Shown: piece after piece, positions 40,101-47,644 of the stretch | Layout: the number at the start of each line of letters is the position of its first letter | How positions within the stretch are numbered: the first letter of the stretch is position 1 | Made by a program: the position numbers and the translations under genes | Notes under the pieces: generated by a model | The model's input: only the letters and a program-made list of their open reading frames with translations | The model's database searches: none | Told to the model about the DNA's origin: nothing | Virus record (IMG/VR): IMGVR_UViG_3300027861_000031 | Location: 1 to 60,345 of that record | Origin: a virus | Strand: one strand, 5' to 3' | DNA: 60,345 bases

Positions 40101-43018
40101 GAGCGACTACAGAATTTTCAGAATTCTTTGGCTCTACATACGATTTTAAAAACTACCGTGCCTTAATGAACGCTAAAAACGTTATCCACCCTACCAGCCC
40201 TTTAGCGGCTGAAGACGCCGTTTTATTTAGAAGCGTTGAGTGGGGTCGATCTGGTGAAAGAGTTAATGTTGGATATTCATACCCAACAGCTCCAAGCCAA
40301 GCCATCGGTCATAGTATTATTGTTGGCGATAAAGTTGTCATTAAAATTAATTTAAAATCTGGAGTTGCAGTTTCAAACACTATTGACGGAACTACAGAGT
40401 GGGACGTTACAGTATCAACCGTTAGTGGTATTGATGAAGTAACATACACATATAACGCTACTGGAACAAACCCAACTATTGGGGCGGCGCTATCTTCTGG
40501 AGGATACGTTACTATTAATGGTAACGGAGAGTTTGCAGCTGAAAACACAGGTACTTTTAGGGTATCGGCAGCAACTTCAACATCTTTTACAACTATTAGA
40601 AAGATCGGAGAAGCCACTGCTGAAACAAATAAAGCAACATTAACTAGTACTACTATTAGTTTGTTTGAAAATAGCGCTACTACGGCTGATGAAATTAACA
40701 CATATGTGGGAGCTAATTTAGGAGACCATATAACATCATCTTTAATTGATGACACTGGAGTTACTGGAGCTGGCGTTCTTATCAAATCAACTGATGAGGA
40801 TACAGATTTTGCTAGCGCCGGAGTTGATCTCCTAGACGGTATGAACTGGGTAGAGTCTTCTGCATTAGCAGCCGGCGCACCTAGCTTTCAATTTAGATTT
40901 AAAAACGCTTTAAGTCTATCTTTTTTCGATACCTCAACCGCTAACGCATACGCTTTTAACGTAGGAGAAGAAGTTAGGTTAATCCCAACTACAGCCGCTC
41001 AAACGGTAGCCTTTATGAACGTATTAGCAGTTACTGGATTCACAACTCTTGGAGATATAAATACATCCTCTAGAGAGAGAAAGGTCCAATTTAGAACTGA
41101 GATATTAGGCTCTAACGGTATTGTTCAAATTACAGGTGGTAATGCTAACGCTAGTAGCGCTCAAATCTTACAAGCAGCCTCTAGAGTAGGTACTGCTGAT
41201 AGAATGAAAGGAACTATTCTCAAAAGTGCATCTTCAGGGTTTCACGCTGATCAGTGGGTTAAACTAACCGCCGCTCAAGCTCAGCAAAAAGATACTGGGA
41301 TGAGCTTTGCAACTACGGTTGATATTACTGGAAATTCACCAACGGCTGGAAAGTCTACAATAACATTGGCTGTTCGTGACGCTCACGACCATTACTTTGG
41401 GGAGCCTAGAAATTTCTTTAGAGATAGAGGTAGAATTTTTCATGTAGAAAAGCACGGTAAATTAGTTTCTATTGCTTGGGATGAGACAGGCTCTGACCCA
41501 GTATTTAATAAAACTGTAGAAATAAACGATGCAGCCGCTACAATATCTGTCAATAAAAACGACGTTACAGGGTTTACAGAATATACTGTTGATTCTGGAG
41601 TTCTAAACTTTATGGAAGCTCAGCGTGGTGATAAGTTTACCTCCACAACTTTAACGGACGCTGTTAATAACGGTACTTTCAACGTTGTTGGAATATCGGA
41701 CGACGCTTTAACAATCGTTGTTGATAATAGCTCTGGAGTTGATGCCGCCGGACAAGCTCTTGGTATGAGTGCTCTATCGATAACTACTGAAATTCAAGAG
41801 GGAGACTCTATTGTTATTGGCGCTCCATTCACCACATTAAATCGTGGGACTTTTAGAGTTATTAGAAGATATAATAAAAGTATTTACATTGAAAATACTA
41901 GCGCTGTTGAGGAAACAGTAACAGTGGTTGATAATTTACGATCTTTAGGTTTTGACGGAACTACAGAGTTTGACGTGGTAGTTTCTGGTGGAATTATGAG
42001 AGTAGAGTTTAACGCTACTGGAACAACCCCAACCTTAGAAAACGCCAAATATGGAGATGAGGTTACTATAGGTACTGACTTTGCAGCTGCAAATAGAGGT
42101 ATCTTCTCAGTAGTAAATACTGGAAGTAACTTTATAGAATGTTCTAACGCTTTAGCAACCGCTGAAACATCCGTTACGATTGCAGACGTTCTTGAAGCTC
42201 ACCAACCTTCAATCAAAATATCAGAGTATGACGTAACATCTATCGGAGATACTTTTGTAGTTTCTGGAGATGTTTTTGCCGGCGACAATATTGGAAGTTT
42301 TACTGTTGATGAAGTTTTAAACAAAAAATCAATCGTTGTAGATTCAATACTTGTTAATAAAGTTACAGTGCAGTTAGAAGAAAAATTCACTCAAGTTCGT
42401 GTTGAAGAAAGTCTCAAGTATACTGGATATAAGCAAATTTACAACACTACGGTAGACCCAAGCAATAGTACTAGAAGTTGTTTAATTTTCACTACTGATG
42501 AGCAGTACTTAAAAATAAATAAGGATGCTGGGGAGATAACCCTATCAGCTATGAGTAAGTTAAACTTCAACACTTCTGTTAGAAAAGGTTTTGACTCTTA
42601 CAGATTCCATACTGGATTAATTGCTGAATCAAACAGAATTGTCTACGGAGACCCAAGAGATAATATTACATATCCTGGTACTTCCGCAGCCGGCGCTGAG
42701 ATTTTCATCCAACCTCCTTTGGTTAGACGAATCGAAGTTGGCGTTGGAGTTAGGGTTAATACTGGTATTCCATTTAGCAAGGTTACAGAACAGGCTAGAA
42801 ACAACATCGCAGCCTTGGTTAACTCAAGCCCTATCGGACAGTCAATTGCAATATCTGATATAGTTTCTGTTGTAAATAGCATTCCAGGTGTAAAAGCAGT
42901 ATCTATTACTTCTCCAACTTTTGATATATCAAACGACGTGATAGTGATTAGTCCTTCTGAAAAACCATTCATCTTAGATATTGTTAACGATATTACCATC
43001 TCAAAGGTTGACGGCTAA
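37106..43018 (+). CDS. giant baseplate J-like protein
   Basis: A 1970-residue protein. Both ends are J-like (T4 gp6/P2 gpJ): an N-terminal helical region then VAAQEPGTDGNVPKG, TDAEIRNNIKKIRTSRG and VQSSVLGA (about 225-300), and a C-terminal RRIEVGVGVRV, AALVNSSPIGQSI, IPGVKAVSI. Between them are about 1,400 residues of beta-sandwich modules, some recurring (see findings). Standard J proteins are 300-660 residues. J/gp6 forms the dimeric ring of the baseplate wedge; the insert probably makes an outer decoration or receptor-facing extension. Confidence 0.8.
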   Translation: MAEPTPKSYEQILSDMSVTYLAKIGIDDLNTASANQSFFEAVAQAVYRASADTFSILRDFNVDRATGEKLKRIAEEENVSVSGDKVTTGTITISDSSFDKIVTKVYAGANPPNIGSTVIKVSDASLFTPTGSIYMGRGTPNVEGPLSYTSIAAVGGFYEITLSVATTKFHNLSESVILSQGGVRTVNAGEIVVAPASGDTTDIKFTLTQKATILDGEKTITGVAVAAQEPGTDGNVPKGGIKSFSSVPFSGATVTNDVGFTTGKNADTDAEIRNNIKKIRTSRGLGTAVAVQSSVLGAQAPDENATVTSNEIFSDGTTTTLFIDNGAGYEELSQGVALELIIDSALGGETHFQLANGGRQTSIAKASLLSNETSPFVINGTDRLAILIGGVLSEHIFVDADFRSPGNATAFEVVASINANSTIDFEARTSEGGTRISLSARAEVDEFIEKTTPTTGTDVADALGLPSGEVKTLRIYKNKLPLNINGRVAQITSEDQVNWSATITTGETLDISIDDTAEITYTFTDADFLAEGTHTTVDKNNTLASWVNVINSKVTGITASVNGNKLVFDSNLGALARAEIAINVTSTLVTKGMFTVSSGLTAQGAESDLTLSRNTSQFKTKNPLAAGDSLTSGTEFTKARIESAKILGGSTTLAADAEVWFLMDNQDASIINTGVIADTTITVSKIGSNTVRYTSNSATAFTNVVVGDNTIVWAAELSAGNRLEARVNARTDSTIDLKVSPTEYAAAVAEGPVVWDKGIAVTRTDQAIQKVVVAAGTYNINTIAGLLDAAILGAKSTSEGDELLIVTTETEDETGEVFIVTFNTAAQSLNFTRGARSQSQASLFAFYESGSSDTDFPLFVHAKITDDNSADPPTTFIPDFDSAVNLSTAGIDPNALVCMLEPYGTIQDNIAANECVQIDGITTLNVDISDSELIRRLRIDDRFYVADGFQFSAEDTLVAILDGDPSNKTFPIPLFRRAITNNTMGIDTNNWRAYDTESGATTEFSEFFGSTYDFKNYRALMNAKNVIHPTSPLAAEDAVLFRSVEWGRSGERVNVGYSYPTAPSQAIGHSIIVGDKVVIKINLKSGVAVSNTIDGTTEWDVTVSTVSGIDEVTYTYNATGTNPTIGAALSSGGYVTINGNGEFAAENTGTFRVSAATSTSFTTIRKIGEATAETNKATLTSTTISLFENSATTADEINTYVGANLGDHITSSLIDDTGVTGAGVLIKSTDEDTDFASAGVDLLDGMNWVESSALAAGAPSFQFRFKNALSLSFFDTSTANAYAFNVGEEVRLIPTTAAQTVAFMNVLAVTGFTTLGDINTSSRERKVQFRTEILGSNGIVQITGGNANASSAQILQAASRVGTADRMKGTILKSASSGFHADQWVKLTAAQAQQKDTGMSFATTVDITGNSPTAGKSTITLAVRDAHDHYFGEPRNFFRDRGRIFHVEKHGKLVSIAWDETGSDPVFNKTVEINDAAATISVNKNDVTGFTEYTVDSGVLNFMEAQRGDKFTSTTLTDAVNNGTFNVVGISDDALTIVVDNSSGVDAAGQALGMSALSITTEIQEGDSIVIGAPFTTLNRGTFRVIRRYNKSIYIENTSAVEETVTVVDNLRSLGFDGTTEFDVVVSGGIMRVEFNATGTTPTLENAKYGDEVTIGTDFAAANRGIFSVVNTGSNFIECSNALATAETSVTIADVLEAHQPSIKISEYDVTSIGDTFVVSGDVFAGDNIGSFTVDEVLNKKSIVVDSILVNKVTVQLEEKFTQVRVEESLKYTGYKQIYNTTVDPSNSTRSCLIFTTDEQYLKINKDAGEITLSAMSKLNFNTSVRKGFDSYRFHTGLIAESNRIVYGDPRDNITYPGTSAAGAEIFIQPPLVRRIEVGVGVRVNTGIPFSKVTEQARNNIAALVNSSPIGQSIAISDIVSVVNSIPGVKAVSITSPTFDISNDVIVISPSEKPFILDIVNDITISKVDG

Positions 43019-44625
43019 TGAGTACTAAAGACATAGAAAAAGCAAGACTTAGAAGCTATTTAAACCCTTCTATAAGGGGACCAAACGTTGATAAGGTTTT
43101 AGAGTCTCTTGCTAGCGGTCCTTTACATTTAATTGATAATGTAGAGGCTGTTACAGATATGCTTTATATCGCTACGGCTGAAGGGCAATATCTAGATCAG
43201 CTATTGGCAGGTAGAGATATTACAAGACCTGATAATATCGGTTTATCTGATGAGATATTTAGAGAGCTTGGTATTGCAGTTACTACTAGAAAACAGGTTA
43301 GAGATTTAGTTCATGAAATTCTTAGAGTTATGTATGGAGAAGAATTTGTAAGAGCCTCCGTTAGATCGGCTGAGCTTGAAACATATGCTTTAGCTGACGC
43401 TGATACGTTGATTATGAGTTTTGACGATTTAGACCCTATTGAAGTAACCTTCAGTACAGGACAGTTCTCAAACATAGCTGCTGCTACAGCTCAAGAGGTT
43501 GCAGATGCTATTACAAAAGAAATACGTAGGCTTGGTAAGAATGGAGCGGCTGTTGCTAAAGATGACGGCGTTGGTGGATATGTTAATATTATATCTGAAA
43601 CAAACGGTCCATCATCATCCGTTAAAGTTCTTGGAGGTAAAGCTCAAAACAAATTGAAGTTTAATGAGATTCGACCTACGGGAGGTGTTTCAACTACTCA
43701 ATGGACTTTATCTCTAGAAAACGGCGGTATCGTTCGAGCTACATGGTCAGGAGGACCAGACCCAAAAGTTGGAGTTGTTGAAAAAGATGACTATGTTAAC
43801 ATATACGGTACTGCTTTTGACGTAGATAATAGAGGTACTTTCACAGTCACAACAGCTCAAGGCGGTCTAGTAGGCTCTGCCTTTATCGAGTGGGAAAACG
43901 TCACTGGAGTGGCTGAAACAAAGACTCAGGGAACTGACGAAGGAATCTTATTTTTCAATCCAATCAGGAAAACGTTAAACTCTCAAGTAACCTGGGCTGC
44001 AGCGTTTCAAACGGAAAATAGACTATTAGAAGTTTTTATCCCAGCAACTACTAAAGTTGTGAGGCGTGATAGAGCTGGAGCTTCTCACTTACATGATACT
44101 GGAGCTTCTTTAGCAGATCAGCTTGGACCGTATACTTTTGATATCACAAAACCTTATCTGATAGGAGCCGAAGAGTGCAACACTACCCAGGAGGTAGATG
44201 CGTCTTCAGGATTAATCATTACTGTTGATGATTCAACTCCAATGCCAGACGAGCAAGGGAAGTTGATATTTGGATTTGGAACCTCTAAAGAAGAAGGACC
44301 AGTACCTTATATTTCTAGACCTTCTTCTTCTAGCTTAATGATAAACCCATCCTATGCTTTCCAAAACGTACACGCCTCAGGAACTAACATATCTTTAGTT
44401 GCTCAAGACTACGCATATGACGTTGACAAGGATGGAACAGATTTTCCTTTTTATGCTACAGATATTGTTTCTGGTCGTATTTATACGGAAGATTTAATAA
44501 ACTCTATAACTGCAACAGGAATTAATGTTGTAATAACAATACTGTATCCTTCAGATATTGGTCTTGCTAAAGCTGGAACGGAATTTTCAGATAAGACTTT
44601 TGTTTGGGGAAATGACCCAACATGA
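43018..44625 (+). CDS. baseplate protein at the gpI position
   Basis: A 535-residue protein starting one base before the end of the J gene. Its first 120 residues are helical (YIATAEGQYLDQLLAGR, VRDLVHEILRVMYG), as in gpI-type wedge proteins; the rest is beta-rich and includes a module (IVRATWSGG, then DVDNRGTFTV, about 240-300) that also recurs in the J-like insert. Role as a baseplate component is inferred from order W-J-I and the shared module. Confidence 0.6.
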   Translation: MSTKDIEKARLRSYLNPSIRGPNVDKVLESLASGPLHLIDNVEAVTDMLYIATAEGQYLDQLLAGRDITRPDNIGLSDEIFRELGIAVTTRKQVRDLVHEILRVMYGEEFVRASVRSAELETYALADADTLIMSFDDLDPIEVTFSTGQFSNIAAATAQEVADAITKEIRRLGKNGAAVAKDDGVGGYVNIISETNGPSSSVKVLGGKAQNKLKFNEIRPTGGVSTTQWTLSLENGGIVRATWSGGPDPKVGVVEKDDYVNIYGTAFDVDNRGTFTVTTAQGGLVGSAFIEWENVTGVAETKTQGTDEGILFFNPIRKTLNSQVTWAAAFQTENRLLEVFIPATTKVVRRDRAGASHLHDTGASLADQLGPYTFDITKPYLIGAEECNTTQEVDASSGLIITVDDSTPMPDEQGKLIFGFGTSKEEGPVPYISRPSSSSLMINPSYAFQNVHASGTNISLVAQDYAYDVDKDGTDFPFYATDIVSGRIYTEDLINSITATGINVVITILYPSDIGLAKAGTEFSDKTFVWGNDPT

Positions 44626-45311
44626 TATATTACTTTTATAAAATAGTAAATAAAATTAACAACAAAATATACTATGGGGTTCATAAAACTAAAAATATTG
44701 ATGATGGTTATATGGGCAGCGGTATCGCTATTAAAAGAGCTGTTAAGAAATATAAAAAACACAACTTCTCAAAAAAAATTATTAAGTTTTTTGAAAATGA
44801 AAAAGATGCATATGATTTTGAAAAAAAATTCGTCAATAAAGATATAGTTAAAAACTCAAACACATATAACATGACCTTGGGTGGCTATGGAGGTTTTTCA
44901 CATATAGACTCAAAAGGAGAGAAAAACCCCATGTTCGGTAAAAGTGATAAAATGAAAGAAATCCAAAACAGACCTGAAGTAGCTTTGAAAAAATCTATAG
45001 CAATGACCAAAGAGAACAGGAAAAGATATGATAACGGTTATGTAAATCCCATAAAAGGCACTAACAATTACTGGAATGATATTGAAAAATCTAAAAAAGC
45101 CCGTAAGAAAATGTCTGAAAACCATGTAGATTGTGATGGAGAAAATAATACATTTTTTGGTAAAAAACACTCTAAAAAATCCATAGAAAGAATGTCCGAA
45201 AAACATAAAAATAGAAAAAAAATAGAATGCCCACATTGCTCTAAAGTCGGTGATATTTCAAATATGACAAGATGGCATTTAGATAACTGTAAAAAAATAA
45301 GGAGTGTTTAG
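44622..45311 (+). CDS. GIY-YIG homing endonuclease
   Basis: A 229-residue protein: GIY-YIG domain at residues 1-90 (YYFYKIVN, IYYGVH, then Tyr-Asn-Met-Thr-Leu-Gly-Gly), two NUMOD3-like GKKHSKKS / FGKSDKM segments, and a C-terminal zinc finger (CPHC, then HLDNC). It overlaps the preceding baseplate gene by four bases (ATGA) and touches the next gene, so insertion has not broken either. More AT-rich than its neighbours, as expected for a mobile gene. Confidence 0.85.
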   Translation: MIYYFYKIVNKINNKIYYGVHKTKNIDDGYMGSGIAIKRAVKKYKKHNFSKKIIKFFENEKDAYDFEKKFVNKDIVKNSNTYNMTLGGYGGFSHIDSKGEKNPMFGKSDKMKEIQNRPEVALKKSIAMTKENRKRYDNGYVNPIKGTNNYWNDIEKSKKARKKMSENHVDCDGENNTFFGKKHSKKSIERMSEKHKNRKKIECPHCSKVGDISNMTRWHLDNCKKIRSV

Positions 45312-45736
45312 TGTCACAACCAACAGTGTTAAAAGGTGCTGAGTGTAAGATATATATTGGAGGTAAATTATACAATGAAGCGCAACAAATATCCTATACT
45401 ATAGATTATTCTGAAAAAGAAATTTATGGAATTGACAGTATTTTTCCTCAAGAGATCGCAACCACTCGTGTTTCAGTTCAAGGAACTGTTAGTGGAGTTC
45501 GAGTTAAGCTTTCTGGCGGTTTACAAGGTAAAGATATAACTACTAGAATTAATCAAAAACTATTCGCACCATATGTTTCTGTTGAAATCCGTGAAAGATT
45601 TTCTGAGACTAAAATTCTATTTATACCTCAGTGTAAGGTTGTGAGTGAATCTATGCAAGTGATGGGTAAAGGCATTGTTAAATTGAACTTTACCTTTAAG
45701 GGTATAATTCCGTTTAACGCTCTCGATATGAGTTAA
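45311..45736 (+). CDS. small tail protein, possibly tube-fold
   Basis: A 141-residue beta-rich protein (CKIYIGGKLYNEAQQISYTIDYSE split into strands, then VSVQGTVSG and VMGKGIVKLNFTFKG) with the make-up of the tail-tube fold used in tube and baseplate ring proteins. It lies in the structural cluster under a late promoter. Starts at GTG behind AAGGAGTG. The identification rests on composition and position. Confidence 0.45.
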   Translation: MSQPTVLKGAECKIYIGGKLYNEAQQISYTIDYSEKEIYGIDSIFPQEIATTRVSVQGTVSGVRVKLSGGLQGKDITTRINQKLFAPYVSVEIRERFSETKILFIPQCKVVSESMQVMGKGIVKLNFTFKGIIPFNALDMS

Positions 45737-45772
45737 CGACGCTAATTCTGCTCTAATTGATAATTATCATTT

Positions 45773-46066
45773 TCATTTATTTTCCCACCACCAATTTTCT
45801 TTTTCGATGTCTTGTAAATATAAGCTTACTACTTCAGCAGCTTCTTGGCAAGTCTTCATTTCAGATACCATCCAAGTAACATATCCCCACGTTGTATATG
45901 GGCTTCTTTTGCTTAATTCGTTAGGTTGATCAGTAAGGTGTGTAAGAATGAGGCTAATATTGCTAGTGTCATCATTATACCAAGCAACAAGCGTTCTATC
46001 GTTGAACGTAAACTCTTCAAGAAGCTTCCACCCGTCCTGCTCATCGATTGGATTATTGAAGTCCAC
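45773..46066 (-). CDS. hypothetical protein
   Basis: A 97-residue acidic, Trp-rich protein starting at GTG behind GGAG. Last of a three-gene leftward cluster embedded in the rightward tail region. No family recognised. It is convergent with the small tail protein, separated by a 36-base spacer containing the palindrome TGATAATTATCA. Confidence 0.55.
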   Translation of the reverse strand: MDFNNPIDEQDGWKLLEEFTFNDRTLVAWYNDDTSNISLILTHLTDQPNELSKRSPYTTWGYVTWMVSEMKTCQEAAEVVSLYLQDIEKENWWWENK

Positions 46067-46076
46067 ACATTCTCCA

Positions 46077-46301
46077 TTATATTATAACGCATTTTTTAGT
46101 TTCAGAAGTTTCTTCACAGGCTCTTAGAGCTACAGCATATCCAAAACCAGCATCTCCAACCATTTTAGTATATGGTAGTTCTGCCTTTTTTACACGATAA
46201 TTCCAAACATTTCCTGGTAGTTCTTCTAAGGTATGGTCCTTAAAAACTTCCATATCTTCGGGGTATTTTTGTAGTTCTTCGATCAAATCTTTAACTTTCA
46301 T
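46077..46301 (-). CDS. hypothetical protein
   Basis: A 74-residue protein; the ATG at 46301 with GGAG is chosen over one at 46313. The N-terminal part (VKDLIEELQKYPEDMEV) resembles a common small phage/bacterial fold in which a helix is followed by a strand. Function unknown. Confidence 0.55.
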   Translation of the reverse strand: MKVKDLIEELQKYPEDMEVFKDHTLEELPGNVWNYRVKKAELPYTKMVGDAGFGYAVALRACEETSETKKCVII

Positions 46302-46689
46302 TAACGTCTCCAAGATCAGCCTTACAGTTTTTACATTGCCAGAATTTAGTACCTCCAGCAGTATTTTTAACCTTTTTTTGGTTTTCGCAGCAACTTCTTG
46401 CTATTTCAATACCTGTTATTTTAAAGTCAACAAATTTTCCCTTAGGTACTAATAATCTTTCTTTCATAGCTTTGTGGTATTGATCGCATTGTATTTTAAA
46501 GTGTTCAGGAATCGGTCCTAGTTTAGCAATATCAGAATCTTCTTGAGGAAGTTCAAGGTCTTTTTTAGAAGGTAATTTTCCACCTTGAGTTCTAGCTTTT
46601 TTGGCGTCATCTTCGATTTTACTATAAGATGTGCTCATATCCCATTTAGACATTTCTTTAAACATTAAATCAAAATTATCTTCATACAT
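46291..46689 (-). CDS. zinc-ribbon hypothetical protein
   Basis: A 132-residue protein ending in a Cys4 ribbon (CCENQ, then WQCKNCK). The ATG at 46689 follows GTGGAGGAT and lies 17 bases from the promoter-like element; an in-frame codon at 46716 would lie inside that element. No further family recognised. Confidence 0.6.
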   Translation of the reverse strand: MYEDNFDLMFKEMSKWDMSTSYSKIEDDAKKARTQGGKLPSKKDLELPQEDSDIAKLGPIPEHFKIQCDQYHKAMKERLLVPKGKFVDFKITGIEIARSCCENQKKVKNTAGGTKFWQCKNCKADLGDVNES

Positions 46690-46705
46690 ATAGTATCCTC
46701 CACTT

Positions 46706-46718
46706 AATAATACCATAA
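46706..46718 (-). promoter_or_regulatory. extended -10 promoter-like element
   Basis: On the minus strand TTATGGTATTATT, one base off the class consensus in the TG region and one at the end. It would drive the three-gene leftward cluster, divergent from the late boxes next to it. Confidence 0.45.
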
Positions 46719-46731
46719 CTTACCCAAAATC

Positions 46732-46748
46732 ACAATCTTTAATATAAC
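46732..46748 (+). promoter_or_regulatory. putative late promoter, first of two boxes
   Basis: ACAATCTTTAATATAAC, preceded by AAATC as in the 7981 copy, 92 bases before the GIY-YIG gene. Confidence 0.45.
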
Positions 46749-46760
46749 TTCACAATAATG

Positions 46761-46777
46761 ACAATCTTTAACACATA
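46761..46777 (+). promoter_or_regulatory. putative late promoter, second of two boxes
   Basis: ACAATCTTTAACACATA, 29 bases after the first box. A pair of boxes upstream of a GIY-YIG gene that precedes a large tail gene repeats the arrangement at 7981-8048. Confidence 0.45.
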
Positions 46778-46839
46778 CCCTCCACGTAATTCCAACAAAT
46801 TCAAATAGTTATATCTAAAAGTGGAAATAATAGGATAAA

Positions 46840-47640
46840 ATGGTTTTATACGAAATTAAAAATAAAATCGATAGTAAAAAGTACGTTGGAATTACCAATA
46901 ACCTTAAAAGAAGATGGAAAGAACATCGATCTGAACTTAGAGGTAAAAGACATGGTAATCAACACTTACAATTTGCTTGGAATAAATACGAAGAAAAGTC
47001 CTTTGAGTTTAATATTATCAATAGTTTCAATAACTTAGACGAATTAAACAAAGCTGAAATTGACTACATTAATAGGTTTGATCTGAAGAATCCTAAAAAA
47101 GGATATAATATTGCTGACGGAGGCAATTCTTTTGAACACACAAGTGAAGCTAAGCAAGCAATTTCTACTAGTCAGGAAGTATCTGTAATCCGAAAATGCC
47201 TCGAAACAGGTAAAGAATATACGTATAAGAGGATATTAGACGTTGAGTTGGACGGTTTTGATCGTAAATCTATAGCAAACGCTTGTACTGATCGAGCTTT
47301 AACTTATCAAAAAAATGTATGGATGTATTTTAAAGATTATGAAGAAAACTCTACAAAACTATTAGATAAGTATAAAACTAGGCAAAATGTTAAAGCCAGA
47401 CCTTCCCGATATCGTAAAGTTTACGGAATGAATATTAAAACTAAAGACATTGTGGAATATGCGGCGGTATATCATACAAAAAATGACGGCTTTAGCTACC
47501 AAACTGTTAACAAATGCTGTAAACAGCCAAATATAAGTAAATCACATAGAGGCTATGTATGGTCTTTTGATAAAAAAGAGCTGGAAGATAAAATTGCGAT
47601 AGTTTTATGTAAAAAAACACACAAAGTATACAAGGATTAG
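46840..47640 (+). CDS. GIY-YIG homing endonuclease
   Basis: A 266-residue protein with a GIY-YIG domain at residues 1-90 (LYEIKN, KYVGITNNLKRRWKEH, GYNIADGG). The C-terminal half carries two NUMOD1/IENR-like DNA-recognition units (VIRKCLETGKEYTY and VYGMNIKTKDIVEY). It sits between late boxes and the tail-fibre gene, four bases from the fibre start. Confidence 0.85.
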   Translation: MVLYEIKNKIDSKKYVGITNNLKRRWKEHRSELRGKRHGNQHLQFAWNKYEEKSFEFNIINSFNNLDELNKAEIDYINRFDLKNPKKGYNIADGGNSFEHTSEAKQAISTSQEVSVIRKCLETGKEYTYKRILDVELDGFDRKSIANACTDRALTYQKNVWMYFKDYEENSTKLLDKYKTRQNVKARPSRYRKVYGMNIKTKDIVEYAAVYHTKNDGFSYQTVNKCCKQPNISKSHRGYVWSFDKKELEDKIAIVLCKKTHKVYKD

Positions 47641-47644
47641 ATAG

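Noticed and set aside
40309-40785. 158-codon open frame on the minus strand inside the J-like gene
   Set aside because: It is one of many long antisense frames over the Thr/Ser/Ala-rich baseplate genes (also 38182-38469, 42643-42999); they lack ribosome-binding sites and have low-complexity translations, as expected from codon bias on the coding strand.
45750-45772. Palindrome TGATAATTATCA between convergent genes, considered as a bidirectional terminator
   Set aside because: The stem is all A-T apart from two G-C pairs, a perfect palindrome has no free loop, and the T-run is short; too weak to call.
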